Positions 51,531 through 55,868 of a stretch of 55,868 nt of DNA are shown piece by piece (position 1 is the stretch's first letter; each line of letters begins with the position of its first letter). The DNA lies in contig CAYSLU010000025.1 in NCBI GenBank assembly GCA_964431965.1, positions 1-55,868 of the forward strand. Direction: 5' to 3'. A program made the translations under genes and the position numbers. The notes under the pieces were generated by a model. It searched no databases. It saw only the letters and a list, made by a program, of their open reading frames with translations, and had not been told where the DNA came from. The stretch is from CAYSLU01 sp964431965. GTDB taxonomy: Bacteria > Verrucomicrobiota > Kiritimatiellia > CAIKKV01 > CAYSLU01.

Positions 51531-53015
51531 CTAGTACTGGGTCAGGAACGGGGGCAGCGGATCGGTGTTCACGTGAAGCCGGCGAACCAGCCGCCACAGC
51601 AGTTCCTCGCGCACCGCGCGGTGGCCGGCGTCCGCGTACAGGTTTCGCGACTCGTCGGGGTCCTCGCGCAGGTTGAACAGCTGCCCGTGCTCGCGCGTGG
51701 CCGTCGGGTAGACGTTCAGCTTCCAGTGCTCCGTCCGCAGCGTCTCGGCCGCCATGAAGGGCCCGAACGGCTGGCCGAACAGCTGGGGCTTAAGGTCGTA
51801 GATGTCCGAGTAGATATCCTCGCGCCCGATCGCCCCGCCGGAGCGGAGGGCGGCCGACCAGTCGATCCCCTGCACGCCGGGCGTCAGCGGAAAGCCGAGC
51901 AACCCCAGAAGCGTCGGATAGACGTCGGTGAGCTCGACCAGCCCCGGCTCGCGCCGCGGCGTCAGGCGCCCCGCCGGCATCCGGATCAGGAGCGGCACGC
52001 GCAGCGTTTCATCGTAGTGAAGCGACGGCTTGCGCAGCAGCCCGTGGTTCCCCAGGAACTCGCCGTGGTCGCTGGTGAACACGATGAGCGTGTCCTCCAT
52101 CCGCCCCGTGCGCTCCAACTCGGCCACCACCCGCCCCACCGCGTCGTCGATCAGGCTGATGCTGGCGAGATAGTGGAGCACGATCCGACGCTTGATCGCG
52201 TCGGGATAGCGGTCCATCTCGCCGATCGCCGAGGCGGCCGGCTCGGGGATCCCGGCGGGCTCCACGCCGCCCTTGTGGTCCGGCAGCGGGATCGATCCGG
52301 CATCGTAGCGGGCGATCTGATCGTCGGGCGCCTCGAAGGGGTGGTGCGGAGCGATGAAGGAGCAGAACGCGAACCAGGGCTGGCTCCCGTCCTGTGCGCC
52401 GATGAACTGCGCCGCCTGCTCCGCGATGAAAGTCGATGGGTGGAGCGTCGAGGGATAGGGCGAAAGGCGCAGGTCGCGCGGCCCATCCGGCGAGAACGGC
52501 GGGCACGTGCGGTCGACCAGGGCCGGATTGCGCTCGCGAAGCCATTCCCGGAACCGCCCGTAGAGGATGTCCTCGCAGCCGACGTAGGTCTGGAACCCGT
52601 AGTTCTCCTTGCAGGGGTCGTCCGGGATCGGTGCGAGCCGTCCGTCGCGCGCAAACCGCCGCCAGTCGAGGGTGGGCGTGTCGGTATGAAGCTGGTCGCG
52701 GGTGTACTGCTCGGGGGTGAGATGAACCTTGCCGAACGCGCCGGTGCGGAACCCGTTTCGCTGGAGCACCTCGGGAAAGGTAGTCTCGCCCGGGGGCAGG
52801 ACGCCCATCCCGCGCACGCGCACGGCCGCCGGATAGCGGCCGGTGAAAAGCACGGCGCGAGAGGCCATGCACGCCGGCGTCTGACAAAAGGCCCGGTCGA
52901 ACACCACGCCGGACCGCGCGAGCCGGTCGAGGTTCGGCGTCTGGACGACCGGGTGCCCCATGAACCCGAGGCAGTCGGCCCGGTGCTGGTCGGTCATGAT
53001 CCAAAGCACGTTCAT
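51531..53015 (-). CDS. Sulfatase (alkaline-phosphatase-like, S1 type)
   Basis: This 494-aa protein starts MNVLWIMTDQHRADCLGF with the metal-binding Asp. The formylglycine motif is C49-MASR-AVLFTGRYP, with Ala instead of the usual Pro. Further motifs are GKVHLTPEQY, APHHPFEAP and TSDHGEFLGNHGLLRKPSLHYDE. No signal peptide, so it may act on imported material. It begins 13 bp after the upstream Gfo/Idh gene, a pairing typical of glycan catabolic loci. The specific sulfated sugar cannot be told from sequence. Confidence 0.9.
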   Translation of the reverse strand: MNVLWIMTDQHRADCLGFMGHPVVQTPNLDRLARSGVVFDRAFCQTPACMASRAVLFTGRYPAAVRVRGMGVLPPGETTFPEVLQRNGFRTGAFGKVHLTPEQYTRDQLHTDTPTLDWRRFARDGRLAPIPDDPCKENYGFQTYVGCEDILYGRFREWLRERNPALVDRTCPPFSPDGPRDLRLSPYPSTLHPSTFIAEQAAQFIGAQDGSQPWFAFCSFIAPHHPFEAPDDQIARYDAGSIPLPDHKGGVEPAGIPEPAASAIGEMDRYPDAIKRRIVLHYLASISLIDDAVGRVVAELERTGRMEDTLIVFTSDHGEFLGNHGLLRKPSLHYDETLRVPLLIRMPAGRLTPRREPGLVELTDVYPTLLGLLGFPLTPGVQGIDWSAALRSGGAIGREDIYSDIYDLKPQLFGQPFGPFMAAETLRTEHWKLNVYPTATREHGQLFNLREDPDESRNLYADAGHRAVREELLWRLVRRLHVNTDPLPPFLTQY

Positions 53016-53028
53016 CGCGGGGCTCCCA

Positions 53029-54558
53029 TCACGAGGCGGGCTTCAGCAGCCATGCGTTCAGGTCCGAGACGAAGGAGGCCGTCTGCATGACCCGGGCCTC
53101 CTCGCCCACGTCGATGAGCAACTCGAGGAGGGCGCGGCCGCCCGGCGAAACGGGATACGCGCCGGCGATCCGGCGGGCGCGCGCGTACGTCCGCGCATAC
53201 TCCGGCGCCGCGTCGCGGACCGCCTTCACGAGGTTGACGATCCGGATCTGGTCCTCGGGAACCGCCACGGGGAAGGCCGTCATGGCATCGAGCGCCTTGC
53301 GCACCTGCGTAACGGCGGACTGGAGCGCCTGCGCGGCCGCGCTGAAGTCGCCCGTGATGGAAAGATCCTGGTCGTCCGGGAAGATCCGGTACGGATCGAC
53401 ATGCTTCTGCGTCCAGTGATCGGCGCGGTAGCGGGCGCGTGCGGCCCGATCGCGGAAGTCCGGGATCTCCATCGGCTGGCCTTCGGCCTCCGCGCTGCGC
53501 AGGGCCTGGATGCCGGCCAGCGTCACGTCGGCCGCCGAATGGATGTCCCAGGGCGCCTTCTCCCCGGTGAGGATCTGCCGGGCGAAGTAGTACAGGACCC
53601 AGAAGTCGCCGCCGCCGTGCCCGGCCTGCGCGGCCAGCTCGCCCATCTCGCTCCACTGGGGCTTCACCTGGATCGGAAAGGCGCTGCCGGTGGCGCCCAC
53701 CTTGAGCCGCAGCGGGTGCATCTCGGAGGAGGCCTTGGTCCCGAACAGCCGCTGGTGATGGCTGTCGGCCGTGGTCCCGCCCATCAGGTTGCGCATGATC
53801 CCGCCGTTGCTCATGTGGATCAGCGACGGGGCGAACGCGCCGAGCGACGGCAGCACCCCATCGACCTTCCGGCCCTGCCCCTTGATCACGCCGTAGTTCT
53901 GCACGTCCTCCGGGAACGCCACCACCCGCTCGGGGCGGAGGCCGGTGATGACCATGACCGGCCCCAGGGAGTGCGTGCAGTAGTAGTGGTAGTTCAGCCA
54001 GCCGCGCCAGTGGTGGGCCCGGTTCCCGGGCTCGAGCGGTGTGCCGTCCGGGTTGGAGAAGGCCCGCCCCGCCCCGTGTACATACTCGTACTCGGCATAG
54101 GCCAGCTCGCCGAAGAAGCCGTCCTTCCACAGCTTGGCCAGGTACATGTTCTCGACGGAGAACGGGTAGTTCTCGGCGAGATTGTAGACCCGGTCGTGTT
54201 GCTCAACGGCCTCAACCAACTCCACGCCCTGCGCCGGAGTCAGAAACGCCGTCACCTCGCTCAAGACATGCTTGCCCGCGCGAATCGCCTGGATCGCGTG
54301 CGCCGCATGGTCCGGACAATATGTGGCGACCAGAACGGCATCCAAATCCCGCGCGAGGAATTCATTCTCGTCCGCAGTCAGAAAGGCATCAGGACAGTTC
54401 TTCCTGAACGAGTCACGCATGTTCTCGTGAAGATCGCAGCCCGCGACCACGTCGATATTGAGCGCATTGGCCGACCGGATAAAGCTCTGGCCCCGGCCCA
54501 GCCCCCAGATTCCGAGCTTGATCCGCTTGCCGCCGGGAAAGATGCACTCCGCCTTCAT
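53029..54558 (-). CDS. Gfo/Idh/MocA family oxidoreductase (long form)
   Basis: ATG 54558, with GAGAGGGGCGTGAC upstream, gives 509 aa. The Rossmann start is KLGIWGLGRGQSFIRSANAL, and VVAGCDLHENM follows. At the position of the EKP motif the sequence is HVLSEVTAFLT, so the conserved Lys is replaced by Val, as in some long Gfo/Idh relatives. The C-terminal domain is larger than average, with NYHYYCTHSLGPVMVITG and GHGGGDFWVLYYFARQI, resembling the GH109-like group. It may be a glycoside-opening or redox enzyme. It is paired with the sulfatase gene 13 bp downstream. Confidence 0.85.
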   Translation of the reverse strand: MKAECIFPGGKRIKLGIWGLGRGQSFIRSANALNIDVVAGCDLHENMRDSFRKNCPDAFLTADENEFLARDLDAVLVATYCPDHAAHAIQAIRAGKHVLSEVTAFLTPAQGVELVEAVEQHDRVYNLAENYPFSVENMYLAKLWKDGFFGELAYAEYEYVHGAGRAFSNPDGTPLEPGNRAHHWRGWLNYHYYCTHSLGPVMVITGLRPERVVAFPEDVQNYGVIKGQGRKVDGVLPSLGAFAPSLIHMSNGGIMRNLMGGTTADSHHQRLFGTKASSEMHPLRLKVGATGSAFPIQVKPQWSEMGELAAQAGHGGGDFWVLYYFARQILTGEKAPWDIHSAADVTLAGIQALRSAEAEGQPMEIPDFRDRAARARYRADHWTQKHVDPYRIFPDDQDLSITGDFSAAAQALQSAVTQVRKALDAMTAFPVAVPEDQIRIVNLVKAVRDAAPEYARTYARARRIAGAYPVSPGGRALLELLIDVGEEARVMQTASFVSDLNAWLLKPAS

Positions 54559-54727
54559 GTCACGCCCCTCTCTGGGTTCATCGGCCATCCGCAACAGGAT
54601 AACCTTGCGAATGCCCCGCGCGGAAGACCAGAGAACCGGGACGGAAGCATCGAAGAGTCGCCGGCGCGACGGAACACGCTTAGGCGAGGACTTGAGCCGC
54701 CCTTACGGACTTGTCTTTGTCGCGGCG

Positions 54728-55618
54728 ATGGGGAGAATGGACCCCGTGCACACTGTCTTCCAGGGCCTCCGGGCGGTGTTGCGGCCGATGCTGGCCGTCG
54801 TGGCGGCCGGCCTGCTGGGCTCCTCCGGCTGCGCTTCCGTGCCGTACCGGTACGGCACGGCGCCGGCGAAGCCGCCAACCTGCATCCTCCGGCCGGGCGA
54901 GGCGCAGATCGAGCGCGGGCGCCCCGTGAAGCTTCTGGACGACATCGGCTGGCTCGTCGGCATCCCGTCCAAGATTCTGCTGCTCGACAGCCGCGTGGAC
55001 AACCACCGCCTCTCGCCCGAGACGGAGGCCGCCCTCGCCTCCTACCTGGCGCGCAACGATCTCACGGCGGTCAAGATTCGCCTCAATGAGTACGCGCCGG
55101 GGGCCGAGTGGAGCCGCCTGTTCCGCAACCGCGACGTCGGCCTCGGCTGGCGCTTGACTCTGGGCCTGATCGCCACGGCCTTCTACACCGTGCTCCCCGG
55201 TCGCGTGTTCGGCGGCGACCACTACAACCCGTTCACGGACACCATCAGCCTGTACTCCGATCACCCGGCGATCGCGCTCCACGAGGCCAGCCACGCCAAG
55301 GACTTTGCCGGACGTACGTGGAAGGGATCCTATGGAGCGCTCCGCATCCTGCCCATCGTGCCGCTCCACCAGGAGGGAATTGCGACCGGAGATGCGATCG
55401 GTTACCTCCGCGTCGAGGAGGAACCGGACGAGGAGCGGGCCGCCTACAAGATTCTCTACCCCGCCTACGGCACGTACATTGGCGGGGAGTATGTCCGGTG
55501 GGTGCCGGGTGCCCAGTGGGTCATCTACGCGGCCGTCGTGCCCGGCCACATCGTCGGCCGAATCAAGGCCGCCCACGTCCGCGACCCCGCCGCCCCGGCC
55601 CCTTGCCTCGCCCCGTGA
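54728..55618 (+). CDS. Lipoprotein with HExxH metallopeptidase-like motif
   Basis: ATG 54728 gives 296 aa (ATG 54737 is an alternative). A lipoprotein-type signal ends at SSGC with Cys35. The mature protein has a conserved-looking region (RLSPETEAALASYLARND, VKIRLNEYAPGAEW, TLGLIATAFYTVLPGRVFGGDHYNPF) and then ALHEASHAKDF, an HExxH motif with His185, Glu186 and His189. A third ligand is possibly Glu in PLHQEGIATGDAIGY. I know no firm family name. A peptidase-like or structural zinc role is inferred. Confidence 0.75.
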   Translation: MGRMDPVHTVFQGLRAVLRPMLAVVAAGLLGSSGCASVPYRYGTAPAKPPTCILRPGEAQIERGRPVKLLDDIGWLVGIPSKILLLDSRVDNHRLSPETEAALASYLARNDLTAVKIRLNEYAPGAEWSRLFRNRDVGLGWRLTLGLIATAFYTVLPGRVFGGDHYNPFTDTISLYSDHPAIALHEASHAKDFAGRTWKGSYGALRILPIVPLHQEGIATGDAIGYLRVEEEPDEERAAYKILYPAYGTYIGGEYVRWVPGAQWVIYAAVVPGHIVGRIKAAHVRDPAAPAPCLAP

Positions 55619-55667
55619 TGGTTGGGTCACTCCTCGATCTTCGTCCGCACCTGAGACGCTCCTCCTT

Positions 55668-55737
55668 GGACAACATTGGGACCACATTGGGGACAGACAA
55701 CCTGTCGCGACAACATTGGGGACAGACAACCTGTCGC
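55668..55737. repeat. Direct repeats with hairpins upstream of the RAYT gene
   Basis: Two 27-nt units at 55682-55708 and 55711-55737 differ at one base, and a 13-nt partial copy lies at 55668-55680. The period is 29 bp. Each unit has a small hairpin GACAG-ACAAC-CTGTC, and TGTCGCGACA forms a palindrome at the junction (55703-55712). Placed 83 bp before the transposase start, it is likely the element end. Confidence 0.65.
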
Positions 55738-55819
55738 CATATTTCGGAAAACCGTCGAGCTCGCTTCTTCTATATGAGTGCGGGGCGAAGGGATAGCCCC
55801 GCCGAAGGGAGACGAGACG

Positions 55820-55867
55820 ATGCGACGGGCACGGATCAAAGCGGACGGGGCGGGCTACTACCACTGC
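55820..55867 (+). mobile_element. Start of a RAYT/IS200-type (Y1) transposase, cut by the window end
   Basis: ATG 55820 (GAAGGGAGACGAGACG upstream) begins MRRARIKADGAGYYHC and runs off the window. This basic start followed by an aromatic-His segment is typical of REP-associated tyrosine transposases, where the YHC-type His begins the HUH fold. Only 16 codons are visible, so the assignment rests on this start, the strong ribosome binding site and the upstream repeats. It is the only mobile gene in the window. Confidence 0.6.
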
Positions 55868-55868
55868 A

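Noticed and set aside
51318..53090. Long plus-strand frame opposite the sulfatase
   Set aside because: Antisense to a sulfatase with all catalytic motifs; no domain features in the plus-strand translation.
55668..55737. CRISPR array
   Set aside because: Only two and a half units with a 29-bp period and almost no spacer; no cas genes.

Overview
This window is about 55.9 kb of GC-rich bacterial chromosome. One run of ten N bases shows that it is a scaffold of an assembly, probably metagenome-derived. The gene content suggests a member of the PVC group, most likely Kiritimatiellota, Lentisphaerota or Verrucomicrobiota. The signs are many sulfatases, sialidase-like propellers, GH78, GH95 and DUF4838 enzymes, Gfo/Idh/MocA oxidoreductases, an ExbB/ExbD/ExbD cluster with an alpha/alpha-toroid protein, and a RAYT-type transposase start at the right edge. 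This placement rests on family knowledge; no phylogeny was run.

Layout. 1-7.8 kb: an unknown membrane protein, then a secreted CBM9-like/esterase protein, a secreted DUF4838 protein and a GH78 rhamnosidase-like enzyme. 7.8-14.2 kb: a tight biosynthetic operon lysA-dapA-dapB-folK-panB that runs into two genes of unknown role. 14.2-21.5 kb: a VOC protein, a large FAD-oxidoreductase/sialidase fusion, a propeller glycosidase-like protein and a sialidase/LamG protein on the opposite strand, and a sugar isomerase/epimerase-like protein. 21.5-28.1 kb: an outer-membrane barrel, serC, tRNA-Arg(CCG), a GH95-like enzyme and a DEAD-box RNA helicase.

28.1-37.1 kb (minus strand): a cell-envelope cluster reading TPR(953 aa)-TPR(265 aa)-ExbB-ExbD-ExbD-membrane-anchored toroid protein-mutL. 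37.3-41.4 kb: rmuC, an Arg/Gly-rich zinc-finger protein, and a coiled-coil membrane protein followed by a 43-aa membrane peptide and a small lipoprotein. 41.4-45.5 kb: leuB-asd (leuB is interrupted by the assembly gap), mscS and bacterioferritin. 45.5-54.6 kb: a sulfatase, then a minus-strand series of Gfo/Idh/MocA, sulfatase, glycyl-tRNA synthetase, a second Gfo/Idh/MocA, larB and larC. 54.7-55.9 kb: an HExxH lipoprotein and a repeat-flanked RAYT transposase start.

How the genes work together. asd, dapA, dapB and lysA cover four steps from aspartyl phosphate to lysine. serC, leuB, panB and folK are further housekeeping biosynthesis. The glycosidase, sialidase, sulfatase and Gfo/Idh genes form scattered small loci for sulfated, fucose-, rhamnose- or sialic-acid-type glycans. 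The most unusual system is the minus-strand envelope cluster. Its toroid protein has the layout of a TonB-like transducer: a short cytoplasmic part, one membrane segment, an acidic/Pro-rich linker, then a periplasmic domain. It also has its own promoter. Non-coding points of interest are tandem REP-like hairpins, inverted repeats upstream of the helicase, direct repeats next to the RAYT, and a diverged repeat across the N gap inside leuB.
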